A stretch of 64,000 bases of DNA from CALCMJ01 sp964475415 (lineage in GTDB: Bacteria > Bacteroidota > Bacteroidia > Chitinophagales > Saprospiraceae), in NCBI GenBank assembly GCA_964475415.1, contig CAYYWZ010000011.1, positions 1 through 64,000 on the forward strand, read 5' to 3'. Positions 34,978-44,614 of this stretch are shown here, piece by piece. Within the stretch, counting starts at the first letter, position 1. Each line of letters opens with the position of its first letter. The notes under the pieces are model-generated. The model did not search any database. It saw only the letters and a list, made by a program, of their open reading frames with translations, and was not told the DNA's origin. The translations under genes were made by a program, and so were the position numbers.

Positions 34978-35919
34978 ATGAAAAGTAGTCAGCTCAGTCA
35001 GAAGCATCTTATCGGTATAAAATACATCACTCAAGACGATATAAATCTAATTTTTAAAACTGCAGAAAGTTTCAAGGAGGTACTTAATCGGCCTATCAAA
35101 AAAGTCCCATCATTAAGAGATGTTACGATTGCTAATCTGTTTTTTGAAAATTCTACTAGAACTAAAATGTCTTTTGAACTAGCTGAAAAAAGATTATCTG
35201 CTGATGTTATAAATTTTTCATCTTCCTCCTCTTCTGTAAAAAAAGGCGAGACCTTACTAGATACGGTAAATAATATCTTATCTATGAAGGTAGATATGGT
35301 TGTTATAAGACATCCCGCGCAAGGAGCACCAGTTTTCTTATCTAAACATATAGATGCTAATATTATAAATGCAGGAGACGGTACGCATGAGCATCCTACA
35401 CAGGCTCTCCTTGATGCCTTCTCGATTAGAGAAGAGCTAGGAGATCTAAAAGGGAAGAAAGTACTTATAGTCGGCGATATAAAACATAGTAGAGTGGCCT
35501 TATCCAATATATTTTGTCTTCAGAAGTTAGGTGCAGAAGTAAAGGTCTGCGGACCTCCTACACTGATACCTAAGATGATAAGCTTACTAGGCGTAAGCGT
35601 AGAATATGATCTTAGAAAAGCTCTGCAATGGTGCGACGTTGCCAATATACTGAGAATACAACTCGAACGTCAGGATATTAAGTTTATTCCTTCACTCAGA
35701 GAATACGCAATGTATTATGGTGTCAATAAACAACTGCTTAATGAGTTAGATAAAGAAATTGTTATCATGCATCCAGGACCTATAAACAGAGGTGTAGAGA
35801 TAACTTCAGATGTAGCTGATTCTGAACACTCTATAATACTCCAGCAGGTAGAAAATGGAGTAGCCATAAGAATGGCTGTCTTGTATCTACTAGCAGGTAG
35901 AAGAGAACCTGAAGTTTAG
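34978..35919 (+). CDS. pyrB: aspartate carbamoyltransferase catalytic chain PyrB
   Basis: 313 residues. Carbamoyl-phosphate loop FENSTRTKMSFELAEKRL (STRT 59-62), catalytic HPTQALLDAFSI (139-142), aspartate-side HPGPINRGVEI near the C-terminus. It forms N-carbamoyl-aspartate in pyrimidine synthesis. A regulatory PyrI gene is not adjacent. Starts 8 bp after pyrR; separate from the following TlpA-like gene by a small spacer. Confidence 0.95.
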   Translation: MKSSQLSQKHLIGIKYITQDDINLIFKTAESFKEVLNRPIKKVPSLRDVTIANLFFENSTRTKMSFELAEKRLSADVINFSSSSSSVKKGETLLDTVNNILSMKVDMVVIRHPAQGAPVFLSKHIDANIINAGDGTHEHPTQALLDAFSIREELGDLKGKKVLIVGDIKHSRVALSNIFCLQKLGAEVKVCGPPTLIPKMISLLGVSVEYDLRKALQWCDVANILRIQLERQDIKFIPSLREYAMYYGVNKQLLNELDKEIVIMHPGPINRGVEITSDVADSEHSIILQQVENGVAIRMAVLYLLAGRREPEV

Positions 35920-35999
35920 TTTTTGTTAAAGATATTTTAATATTTATAAATCAATAGATAGTTTTGCTCCAAAGCGTGTTATATCATAAAGTTAATTAT

Positions 36000-37418
36000 A
36001 TGCGATTTTTTACAACGGCGATTTTTTGTCTCCTCTATCTATTTTCCACTGCTCAGCAGGGTTATAATATTGACATAGAACTAGAGAATTACAACAACGA
36101 TACCTTGTTGGTAGGTTATTATTACGGTGATAGGCAGCTTGTAAAGGATACCCTAATAACAGATAATCCAGGTAAATTTTCCTTTGTAGGCCAAGATACT
36201 TTGGACCCAGGTATGTATATTCTCGTAACGAAACCAGATAATAGTTTTATCCAGTTTATGGTTCCAACTAATGATCAGCATTTTAAAATTATGGGAGATG
36301 CTATGATTGTGGAAGATATAGCTTTCGAAGGATCGGTAGATAACGATTTACTTACGGATTATGTCAAATATATATCTGAGAAAAGAAAACTTACAGAGAA
36401 ACTAGATGCTGATGTCGAGATGGGAATATCGACTCTTAACACTGAAGAAATAGGAGCTGAAAAAACAAAAATCGATACAGAGGTGAAAGCCTACATCGCA
36501 AAGATAATGAGCGAACATCCAGAAACGGTTACCGCTCTTCTACTGAAATCTAATATCGGAATAGATGTTCCAGAATACGAAGGAACTGCTGAGGAAGTTC
36601 AGATTAATAAATATCTGTACTACAAGTTGCACTATTTTGATAATATAGAAATGGATAATCCAGCAGCTCTTAGAACTCCTTTTTTACATAATAGGGTGGA
36701 TTACTACATGGAGAAACTGACCGTACAACATCCCGATTCTATTAAGTTAGGTATAGACTATGTTTTAGAAAAAGTGGAGCCTGCACCAAAAACCTTTCAA
36801 TTCTATCTCAGCCATTTTTTAAATAAATATGCCAACAGTAAGGTAGTAGGTTTTGATGCTATATATGTTCATCTAGTAGATAACTATTATGCTGTTGGGA
36901 AAGCGCCTTGGATGGATGAAGAAACCCTACTAAAAATAAAGGATAATGCGGATGATCTAAGACCTGTTCTTATAGGTAATATAGCTCCTGATATAACGGT
37001 ATATGAGGAAGATAACAAACCTATCAGTCTATCAGATATCGATGCAGATTATACTGTATTGTACTTTTGGGCTCCTGATTGTGGACATTGCAAGAAATCT
37101 ATTCCTAAGGTTGTAGAGTTTAATGAACAGTATAAGGATAAGGGAGTCAAAGTTTTTGCTATATGTACCAAGCATAGAGAAAAGACAAAAGGATGTTGGG
37201 AAGCATTAAAAGAAAGAAACATGTTAGGATTCATTAATGCTGCAGATGAGAATCACAAGTCTAGATTCAAGATAAAGTTCAATGTAAAAACTACACCGAA
37301 GATATTTATCCTTAATAGAGATAGAGAAATCTTAATGAAGAATATCGGCTCAGAGCAATTGAGTAAAGTAATGGATAATATTTTAAGTACGAATAAAAAG
37401 AAAGAATTTAAAGATTAG
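36000..37418 (+). CDS. secreted TlpA-like thioredoxin with DUF4369 and DUF5106 regions
   Basis: 472 residues from ATG 36000; an in-frame TTG at 35964 only adds residues before the signal peptide (MRFFTTAIFCLLYLFSTAQQ). The N-terminal DUF4369-like beta domain (YNIDIELENYNNDTLLVGYY, DPGMYILVTKPDNSFIQFMV) is followed by a helical DUF5106-like middle and a C-terminal thioredoxin domain with WAPDCGHCKKSIPKVVEF (CGHC). Such bacteroidotal proteins sit in the periplasm or outer leaflet and shuttle electrons to exported partners. Cotranscribed with a VOC gene 14 bp downstream. Confidence 0.85.
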   Translation: MRFFTTAIFCLLYLFSTAQQGYNIDIELENYNNDTLLVGYYYGDRQLVKDTLITDNPGKFSFVGQDTLDPGMYILVTKPDNSFIQFMVPTNDQHFKIMGDAMIVEDIAFEGSVDNDLLTDYVKYISEKRKLTEKLDADVEMGISTLNTEEIGAEKTKIDTEVKAYIAKIMSEHPETVTALLLKSNIGIDVPEYEGTAEEVQINKYLYYKLHYFDNIEMDNPAALRTPFLHNRVDYYMEKLTVQHPDSIKLGIDYVLEKVEPAPKTFQFYLSHFLNKYANSKVVGFDAIYVHLVDNYYAVGKAPWMDEETLLKIKDNADDLRPVLIGNIAPDITVYEEDNKPISLSDIDADYTVLYFWAPDCGHCKKSIPKVVEFNEQYKDKGVKVFAICTKHREKTKGCWEALKERNMLGFINAADENHKSRFKIKFNVKTTPKIFILNRDREILMKNIGSEQLSKVMDNILSTNKKKEFKD

Positions 37419-37432
37419 TAAACTATATAACT

Positions 37433-37855
37433 ATGCAAAAACTTACACCATTTCATCTTGCAGTACCAGTTCATAATTTGCAGGAAGCAAGAAATTTCTA
37501 CGCTAATGTTTTATGTTGTGAAGAAGGAAGAAGTTCTGATAAATGGGTAGACTTTAATTTATTTGGTCATCAGTTCGTTATCCATGAAACAGATGATCCA
37601 CCCAGAAGGAAACAAACCAATGAGGTAGATGGACATGCCGTACCAGTTCCGCATTTTGGTGTCGTCTTAGAGTGGGATGTTTTTCATAAGTTAGCCGAAG
37701 ATATTAAGAAGGCTGGAGTTAGTTTCGCTATAGAGCCTTATATAAGATTTGCTGGTGAAGTAGGGGAGCAAGCTACTATGTTTTTTTACGATCCTTCTGG
37801 AAATGCTTTGGAATTCAAGTCTTTCAAAGATTTTGATCAGATATTCGCTAGCTAA
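37433..37855 (+). CDS. VOC-family (glyoxalase/dioxygenase-fold) protein
   Basis: 140 residues, one vicinal oxygen chelate domain. PFHLAVPVHNLQEARNFYAN at the start and MFFYDPSGNALEFKSF at the end give the metal-ligand histidine and glutamate positions. Its cognate reaction is unknown. It is the last gene of the TlpA operon, overlapping by 4 bp the convergent glpD stop at 37852-37855. Confidence 0.85.
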   Translation: MQKLTPFHLAVPVHNLQEARNFYANVLCCEEGRSSDKWVDFNLFGHQFVIHETDDPPRRKQTNEVDGHAVPVPHFGVVLEWDVFHKLAEDIKKAGVSFAIEPYIRFAGEVGEQATMFFYDPSGNALEFKSFKDFDQIFAS

Positions 37856-39525
37856 TTGAAGATCTCTTCATCAGGATAATTTCTAGCATCATAGACCAAT
37901 TGATCTAATTTTTCAATTTCTTCTTTCGTTTTTTTATCAGACCATTTGAGATATTTTTGAAATTCCTCTATGGCAATTTCCTTTAGGATTGGTATTCTTT
38001 CTATGTCAAAATATAAAGATCCTGTTCGTCTAACAAAGAAATCAGCAAGAGATGTCACCATTTCGTAGTTAAGACAATACCAGAGTTCAGATCTTCCTAG
38101 ATTAAGTTCTGGTTGATCATGATAGTTTTTCATTTGATCTAAGATTAATCTAGATGCTTTACCATAATTAGTAACTAGGTACCAGGCGTAATATTTTTCT
38201 ATACCGTATGAAATGATTTCTTGTTCTAAATCAGATATATATATTTCTACGGAGCTATAGTTCTCAAAAGGTGCCACCGTTAAGTACAAATTTTTTGTTT
38301 TACATTCTGCAATCTTTAAATTATTTTCTTTTGTCAATTCTTTTGCAACTAGATCTACAACCCTTTGTGCAATTTTTCTGTATCCTGTTAGTTTACCTCC
38401 TGCTATGGCAATAAGTCCCTTATCAGAAATAAATATCTCATCTTTTCTAGAAAGCTCTGAAGGAGCTTTTCCGTCCTCATGAATCAGTGATCTTAACCCT
38501 GCCCAATTAGAGATAGCATCAGCAAAGGATAGATTGATAGTAGGGAATACAGTATTAATTATATCAAGTAGATAAGTTGCATCTTTCTTAGTTGTAATAA
38601 CTCGATCCAGATTTCCTCTGTATTCTGTATCCGTAGTACCTACATAGGTAGTCTTACCACGTGGAATTGCAAAAATCATACGTCCATCTGGGGCATCAAA
38701 GTATATGGTATTCTTTACAGGAAATTTATGATGTGGAAAAACAAGATGCACTCCTTTAGTAAGTTGTAGTTTTTTCCCTATAAGAGGTCCATCTTTCAAT
38801 CTTATTTTATCGACCCATGGGCCACTAGCCGTAACTATTTTCTTAGCTTTAATTTCATATTTTTCTCCCTCAATAATATCTTTGCATACAACTCCTGATA
38901 TTTTATCATTTTCGTACTCAAAAGAAATTGCTTCCGCATAATTTATAATATCAGCTTTATGTTCTACTGCTGTTTTTATAAGCTCTATCGTAAGTCTTGC
39001 ATCGTCTGTTCTATATTCAGCGTAAAAACCACCACCTCTTAGTCCTTTTTTATCTAGTAAGGGTTCTAAGGCCAGACTTTGTTTCTTGGATAACATTTTC
39101 CTACGATCATCTCCTTTTACTCCAGCTAGAATATCATATACCTTTAGACCTATGGATGTAGCTAATTTTCCATAATTCCCACCTTTAATTAATGGTAATA
39201 GCATTTTCTCAGGTAATACAAGATGAGGTGCCAGTTTATGCACAATAGCTCTCTCTGTACCTGATTCTCTAACGAGAGCAAAATCCAATTGTTTGAGATA
39301 TCTCAAACCTCCATGAATTAGTTTAGTAGATTTACTGCTAGTTCCTGAAGCAAAGTCTTCCTTCTCTATTAAAGCTGTTTTGAGCCCTCGAGAAGCAGCA
39401 TCTAAGGCTATTCCAGCTCCAGTAGATCCTCCGCCTATTACTAAGAGGTCATAATGAGTAGCTGTTAGTTTAGAGAAAATATCAGTCCTGTTTACCGCCG
39501 AAAACAAAGAAGAATTTTTAGACAT
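37852..39525 (-). CDS. glpD: glycerol-3-phosphate dehydrogenase GlpD
   Basis: 557 residues. FAD-binding VIGGGSTGAGIALDAASRG (31-37), then EKEDFASGTSSKSTKLIHGG, a hallmark of the GlpA/GlpD family, and GRMIFAIPRGKTTYVGTTDT in the catalytic domain. It oxidises glycerol-3-phosphate and passes electrons to the respiratory chain. No glpF or glpK is adjacent. Convergent with the VOC gene, with 4 bp overlap. The downstream region 39526-39735 holds no gene. Confidence 0.92.
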   Translation of the reverse strand: MSKNSSLFSAVNRTDIFSKLTATHYDLLVIGGGSTGAGIALDAASRGLKTALIEKEDFASGTSSKSTKLIHGGLRYLKQLDFALVRESGTERAIVHKLAPHLVLPEKMLLPLIKGGNYGKLATSIGLKVYDILAGVKGDDRRKMLSKKQSLALEPLLDKKGLRGGGFYAEYRTDDARLTIELIKTAVEHKADIINYAEAISFEYENDKISGVVCKDIIEGEKYEIKAKKIVTASGPWVDKIRLKDGPLIGKKLQLTKGVHLVFPHHKFPVKNTIYFDAPDGRMIFAIPRGKTTYVGTTDTEYRGNLDRVITTKKDATYLLDIINTVFPTINLSFADAISNWAGLRSLIHEDGKAPSELSRKDEIFISDKGLIAIAGGKLTGYRKIAQRVVDLVAKELTKENNLKIAECKTKNLYLTVAPFENYSSVEIYISDLEQEIISYGIEKYYAWYLVTNYGKASRLILDQMKNYHDQPELNLGRSELWYCLNYEMVTSLADFFVRRTGSLYFDIERIPILKEIAIEEFQKYLKWSDKKTKEEIEKLDQLVYDARNYPDEEIFN

Positions 39526-39735
39526 TTATCTTTTTTACTTACTTTAAATATAGATATAGGAATCTTAGTTCAAAATTACTGATTATTTATTCTAATATTA
39601 GATAATTTGTCACTATCCTTTTATCATAGTTTAGAAAATATTAAAATTTAAATTATAGAAAAGTAAATATGAAGGGACGGTATCTCATTTAGGAAAAGCT
39701 ATTTTTATAGAATCAAAAATTAATATTTCGTTAGT

Positions 39736-41892
39736 ATGAATATGGAAAAAGCCTTACAAGAATACTTTGGTTACAAACAGTTTAGAAAAAACCAAAAAGA
39801 GATTATCTCATCCATTATGGATGGAAATGATACACTGGCACTTATGCCTACGGGTGGAGGAAAGTCTATTTGTTATCAGCTTCCTATGCTTGTCAAAGAA
39901 GGACTTGGCATCGTTATATCACCACTGATTGCCCTTATGAAGGATCAGGTGGATGCACTCAAACAAAATGGAGTAAATGCTGCTTATCTTAACTCTTCTC
40001 TTAGCAAAGAAGAGTCTAATCGTATTATGAATGAATTACTCAGCGAAAATCTTAAAATATTATATATAGCTCCAGAAGGATTGTTCGGTTCTGACGCCTA
40101 CTTATTTAAGCTATTGGCTAAAATAAAAATAAACTTTGTAGCCGTAGACGAAGCGCATTGCATAAGTTCATGGGGACATGATTTTAGACCAGAATATCTT
40201 AGGCTCAAAGCCTTTAAACAGCAATATCCACAAATCTCTATCATTGCACTTACAGCCACAGCAGATGACAGAACCAGATTGGATATACTAAAAAATCTAA
40301 ACATCGAACATGCTAATGTTTTTATCTCTAGTTTCAACAGAGAAAATATTTCCTATTATGTTCAACCAAAAAAAAATAGTTTCGATAAGCTACTAGACTT
40401 TCTCGAAGAGTTCAAAGATGAGTCAGGGATTATATATACATTATCTAGAAAGTCTACTGAGTCTCTTTCTGAGAATCTAAATGTTAATGGTTACAGTGCA
40501 CTACCTTATCATGCGGGACTAAGTTCTGAAGAAAGAGAACGACATCAAGATCTGTTCATTAAGGATAATATAAAGATTGTTGTAGCTACTATTGCATTCG
40601 GTATGGGGATAGATAAGTCTAATGTACGATATGTAGTGCATATGGATCTGCCCAAAAATATAGAATCGTATTATCAGGAAACTGGAAGAGCAGGCAGAGA
40701 TGGTGTAGATAGTAAAGCGATGTTATTTTTTAGTAGGGGTGATGCCATTATTCTCAGGAGATTTATAGATGAGGGAGACCAAAGTCAAGTTAAAGTCCTT
40801 ACAAGTAAGCTTAACAAGATGATAGCTTTTGCTGAAAGTAAAAAATGTAGACGTCAATATTTGTTACAATATTTTGGAGAAGATTTTCCAGACAATTGTG
40901 GATCCTGTGATGTATGTCTAGCGGATTACAAAACTTTCGATGGAACAGTAATAGCTCAGAAAGCATTATCAGCAGTTAAACGACTCAATGAATCTTTCGG
41001 AAGAAATTATGTAATAGATTTTCTGAGAGGATCTAAGTCTAAGAAAATAAGAGAAGAACATACTTGGTTAAAAACCTATGGAGTCGGTGCAGATATTTCT
41101 AAGAAAAACTGGGAATCTTATTTAAGAAATCTAATTGAAGATGGCTACCTGCGAGTAACAGATGACGGTTTCCCTGTCTTGAAACTCACAAAGAAAAGCA
41201 TGCAGGTCCTATATATGGGCGAAAAGGTAAACCTTATAGAAGAAGAGAAAATAGTCGAAAAAGTTAAGACTAGTCTAGATTATGATAAGACCTTATTCGA
41301 ACAACTAAGAAAGGTAAGAGCAGCAATTGCTAGAGAAGCCGATGTGCCACCTTATATAATATTTCCTGATAATACGCTTATAGAATTTGCAAGCTACTAT
41401 CCAGAAACACCAGATGATCTACTAAAGATGAATGGTGTAGGTCAGGTCAAAGCCAATAAATATGGTGATAATTTCAGAAAAGAAATAAACGCTTACTTGA
41501 AAGAAAATAATATAGATAGCAAGATGCCTCTGCTATCAGGAAGAGTGGTGAAAGTAAGGAAACAAAAGACTAGAGCCCAAAAAGCTTCTCCGACTAAAAA
41601 ACAAACCTATGAAATGTTTAAGGCTGGAATGACTGTAACAGAAATTGCAGAACAAAGAAATCTGAAAATGAATTCTATTTTAACACACCTGGTGCACTAT
41701 GTCGCTATAGGAGAATTAGAAGTTAATAAATTTGTAAAGCTTAATAAACTAGATAAAATACTTGAGGCAGCACAAAAACATGAGGGAAAAGGATTGCGAG
41801 AAATAAAAGATGAACTAGGTGATGCTTTTAGTTATGAAGAAATAAAATTCAGTCTAGGGCATAAGGAGTTTTTACAACAAAATAAATCATAA
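39736..41892 (+). CDS. recQ: ATP-dependent DNA helicase RecQ
   Basis: 718 residues. Walker A GGGKS (40-44) in LMPTGGGKSICYQLP, DEAH (138-141) in VDEAHCISSWGHDFRPEYL, motif VI YQETGRAGRDG, zinc-binding cluster with CRRQYLLQYFGEDFPDNCGS and CDVC, RQC winged helix, and an HRDC-like domain (LLKMNGVGQVKANKYG) near the C-terminus, followed by a helix-turn-helix tail (MTVTEIAEQRNLKMNSILTH). Longer than E. coli RecQ (about 610) by the extra HTH. It unwinds DNA in recombination and fork repair. Followed after 12 bp by a quinone reductase. Confidence 0.94.
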   Translation: MNMEKALQEYFGYKQFRKNQKEIISSIMDGNDTLALMPTGGGKSICYQLPMLVKEGLGIVISPLIALMKDQVDALKQNGVNAAYLNSSLSKEESNRIMNELLSENLKILYIAPEGLFGSDAYLFKLLAKIKINFVAVDEAHCISSWGHDFRPEYLRLKAFKQQYPQISIIALTATADDRTRLDILKNLNIEHANVFISSFNRENISYYVQPKKNSFDKLLDFLEEFKDESGIIYTLSRKSTESLSENLNVNGYSALPYHAGLSSEERERHQDLFIKDNIKIVVATIAFGMGIDKSNVRYVVHMDLPKNIESYYQETGRAGRDGVDSKAMLFFSRGDAIILRRFIDEGDQSQVKVLTSKLNKMIAFAESKKCRRQYLLQYFGEDFPDNCGSCDVCLADYKTFDGTVIAQKALSAVKRLNESFGRNYVIDFLRGSKSKKIREEHTWLKTYGVGADISKKNWESYLRNLIEDGYLRVTDDGFPVLKLTKKSMQVLYMGEKVNLIEEEKIVEKVKTSLDYDKTLFEQLRKVRAAIAREADVPPYIIFPDNTLIEFASYYPETPDDLLKMNGVGQVKANKYGDNFRKEINAYLKENNIDSKMPLLSGRVVKVRKQKTRAQKASPTKKQTYEMFKAGMTVTEIAEQRNLKMNSILTHLVHYVAIGELEVNKFVKLNKLDKILEAAQKHEGKGLREIKDELGDAFSYEEIKFSLGHKEFLQQNKS

Positions 41893-41904
41893 AAAGCATA
41901 CTAA

Positions 41905-42879
41905 ATGGCAGAGGCTATAATCGTCAGAAATTATGGAGATCCAAGTGTGCTCCAGTTAGAGGAAATTCCTACGCCTATACCTAAAGCTGATGAGCTACTG
42001 ATACGACAGACCGCTATAGGTATTAATTTTCATGATATCTATTGTCGTTCTGGGTTATATAAGTCTTTAGCTCTTCCTGGCACTCCTGGCGTAGAGGGAG
42101 TAGGTGAGATTATGCAATTCGGTGCGCAAGTTCAAGGATTTAAAATAGGAGACAGAGTAGCCTATATTACGTCAGAGTACAATGGTTATTCTTCCGAAAG
42201 AACAATAGCAGCAAAATTGGCGATATTAATTCCAGATCAGATAACTAATGAAATCGCAGCAGCTACTTACTTAAAAGGCCTCACTGTCCAGATGTTAACT
42301 AAGCAAGTTACCCAACTAAATAAAGACGATATTATATTGGTGCATGCTGCTGCCGGAGGAGTTGGAAGATTATTAGTACAAGCAGCTAAATCTATTGACG
42401 CGACTGTCATAGGTACAGTGGGATCTGAAGAAAAATCTACGATAGCTGCTGAAGCTGGTTGCGATCATGTAATCTTATACAGAGAAGAAAAAGTTCTAGA
42501 TAAGGTAATGGATATTACAAAGGGTAGAGGACTAGATATAGTTTACGATAGTGTAGGTAAGGATACCTTTCATGATTCTCTCGCAAGTTTGACCTTTCAA
42601 GGTCATCTTGTAAATTTTGGGCAATCTTCTGGTTCTATAGAAAACTTTGAGATATCTATGTTAGCAAAAAAATCTAATACCTTATCTAGACCTATGCTTT
42701 TTCATTATACACGAAATAGAAAGACCTTGCTCGACATGAGTACTGAACTTTTTGATGATATGATTTATGGAAAATTGAGTGTGCCAAAACCTTTAAAAAT
42801 CCCCTTAGGAGAAGCAAGTAAGGCACATGAATTATTAGCATCTAGAAAACTGTTACAACCTGTCATTCTCATTCCTTAG
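41905..42879 (+). CDS. quinone oxidoreductase-type MDR protein
   Basis: 324 residues. N-terminal EIPTPIPKADELLIRQTAIG and GTPGVEGVGEI of the medium-chain dehydrogenase/reductase family, NADPH site AAAGGVGRLLVQAAKSID (GGVGRLL). No zinc ligands of the alcohol dehydrogenase type. Close to NADPH:quinone oxidoreductases (Qor). It lies 12 bp after recQ and 16 bp before a cysteine-rich hypothetical gene, so the three are likely cotranscribed, though no functional link is obvious. Confidence 0.88.
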   Translation: MAEAIIVRNYGDPSVLQLEEIPTPIPKADELLIRQTAIGINFHDIYCRSGLYKSLALPGTPGVEGVGEIMQFGAQVQGFKIGDRVAYITSEYNGYSSERTIAAKLAILIPDQITNEIAAATYLKGLTVQMLTKQVTQLNKDDIILVHAAAGGVGRLLVQAAKSIDATVIGTVGSEEKSTIAAEAGCDHVILYREEKVLDKVMDITKGRGLDIVYDSVGKDTFHDSLASLTFQGHLVNFGQSSGSIENFEISMLAKKSNTLSRPMLFHYTRNRKTLLDMSTELFDDMIYGKLSVPKPLKIPLGEASKAHELLASRKLLQPVILIP

Positions 42880-42895
42880 GTAAAAATCACAAAAG

Positions 42896-43699
42896 ATGAA
42901 AATCCAATTTGAGAAGATCGCTTTAGAGTCTATTACTATAATGGAGTATCTCTCTGATGATATTGTTAAGTTTAGATTCAGTAATCTTGATCCTAACGTA
43001 AAGGAAAAATTATGGCTACAATATCAAGATGCCATGGATCAATCTGTAAATAGAAAATCTTTAGATCAAGAAATAGCTTTTAAAAATCACCATTATTACG
43101 GAGAGAGAGAGCAGCTGATGCATATAAACTTAGATCATTGTTGCAATTCAGAATTCTATTTTACAAACGGGCAAGATATTATTAGTGTGCTCAAAAAGAG
43201 TAATGGCTATGAATTAGGAAAACACAATTACATATACTTAAGTAGTTATTTTCCGCCCTTATACAATTTTTATAGATATAGCCTAGAATCATTTAAACTG
43301 AAAACTTGTAACTCTCTACAGGAGGTAAGTTCTATAGCAACGAACTTACTCTCTGCTGTTACTGTAAGAAGAATAAAAACTACAGATCAGTATTTAGAAA
43401 TTAGACAGATCTTTGCTTATTCCTATTATATAACATACAGGGAAAAGACTTATCGTATTGACACATCCTATCCCAATGAATCATTAGAAAAGCAGTTTGA
43501 AAATCTATTGGATGAATTAAATTTAAGAGGTGCAGTGTGTTGTTTAAATTGCAAATATTTTGAATCGGTAACTGTGGGACATTCAGTAAACAATAAACTT
43601 AATGGGGCTTGTAAAAAAATGAACGTAGGAACATCTGATTCAGACAAAGTAAGAACACATATGTGGAGTTGGTGTCAAGAATTTAGTCAAGGCCTCTAG
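42896..43699 (+). CDS. hypothetical protein with C-terminal cysteine cluster
   Basis: 267 residues. Not recognised. The first 200 residues are alpha/beta without a clear signal peptide (EKIALESITIMEYLSDDIVK, a Tyr/Phe-rich middle). The C-terminus has six cysteines: RGAVCCLNCKYFESVTVGHS, GACKKMNVG and MWSWCQEF. CxxC-type spacing and the bulky aromatic residues suggest a zinc or iron-sulfur site or a zinc-ribbon-like module. Last gene of the recQ unit. Confidence 0.5.
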   Translation: MKIQFEKIALESITIMEYLSDDIVKFRFSNLDPNVKEKLWLQYQDAMDQSVNRKSLDQEIAFKNHHYYGEREQLMHINLDHCCNSEFYFTNGQDIISVLKKSNGYELGKHNYIYLSSYFPPLYNFYRYSLESFKLKTCNSLQEVSSIATNLLSAVTVRRIKTTDQYLEIRQIFAYSYYITYREKTYRIDTSYPNESLEKQFENLLDELNLRGAVCCLNCKYFESVTVGHSVNNKLNGACKKMNVGTSDSDKVRTHMWSWCQEFSQGL

Positions 43700-43738
43700 T
43701 TGTAATCAATAAAAAAAATAAGATATTTGATTTTTCTA

Positions 43739-44584
43739 TCAGCTGTCCTGTTTTACTAGTTTGATTCCTTCCGTACTGATACTGATCATTTTGTTTTTGT
43801 ATAATCCACCTATTGCTTTTTTAAATACTTTCTTGCTTATTCCAAAGTAGCTATAAATCTCCTCTGGTTTGCTTTTATCATGATAGGGTAGAGATCCACC
43901 TGCAGACTTTAATGCCTCTACAATTCTAGATGCTTCATCGGATATTGCAGCATATCCTTTTTCACGTATCCTTACATCTATTTTGAAATCTTCTCTAATC
44001 TTATCTATAGTCGCTTTCATTCGATCGCCAATGTTTAATTTGACATAGGCATCATCTTTATAGATCAGTCCTTGATGCGTCTCATTTATAACCACCTTAT
44101 AGCCAAGATCTGTTCTTTTCCAGATAATGATATCTACTTCTTCTCCTTCTGAAACAAGCAGGGGACTCTCTATAAGATATCTAGATAGCTTTACAGTGGC
44201 AACTAGTCTATCGCTTTCTTCATCTAGGTATAAGTAGACCAGTACCTTTTCGCCCTCTTCTACTTTTCTGTTCTGTTCTTTGAAGGGTAGCAAGAGATCC
44301 TTACTTAATCCCCAGTCTAGAAAGGCACCAAAGTTAGTTGTTTGCTTAACCTCTAAAACTCCAAAATCATTTAAAACAATCTTTGGGACTAGTGTAGTGG
44401 CAATAGGACGATCCTCGGAGTCATTGTATATAAAGACCTCTATCTCGTCACCATCTTTTAGATCCTCTGGAATAGCTGAATTAGGAAGAAGAATTCTATC
44501 CTCATCTTCCGCATCTATTAAAAAATATCCAGGTTCTTTTCTCTCTTGGGCTATAAGCTTGTTAAACTTTCCTATTTCTATCAT
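43739..44584 (-). CDS. cvfB: S1-domain RNA-binding protein CvfB
   Basis: 281 residues. Tandem S1-like beta-barrels (GKFNKLIAQERKEPGYFLID, VLEVKQTTNFGAFLDWGLSK, VVINETHQGLIYKDDAYVKL) and a C-terminal winged helix (YSYFGISKKVFKKAIGGLY). This is the architecture of CvfB, an RNA-binding regulator linked to virulence in Staphylococcus. The role in Bacteroidota is unknown. The 3' end faces the stop of the hypothetical cysteine gene. Confidence 0.85.
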   Translation of the reverse strand: MIEIGKFNKLIAQERKEPGYFLIDAEDEDRILLPNSAIPEDLKDGDEIEVFIYNDSEDRPIATTLVPKIVLNDFGVLEVKQTTNFGAFLDWGLSKDLLLPFKEQNRKVEEGEKVLVYLYLDEESDRLVATVKLSRYLIESPLLVSEGEEVDIIIWKRTDLGYKVVINETHQGLIYKDDAYVKLNIGDRMKATIDKIREDFKIDVRIREKGYAAISDEASRIVEALKSAGGSLPYHDKSKPEEIYSYFGISKKVFKKAIGGLYKNKMISISTEGIKLVKQDS

Positions 44585-44614
44585 AATATTAGCTTCCTAA
44601 TACAATGATAAGAC

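Noticed and set aside
35031..35507. 158-codon open frame antisense to pyrB
   Set aside because: Complete overlap with a well-supported gene; no signal peptide, motif or start region of its own.
42896..43699. Reading the cysteine-cluster protein as a DNA-repair partner of RecQ
   Set aside because: Only adjacency supports it; a quinone reductase lies between them and no repair motif is present.
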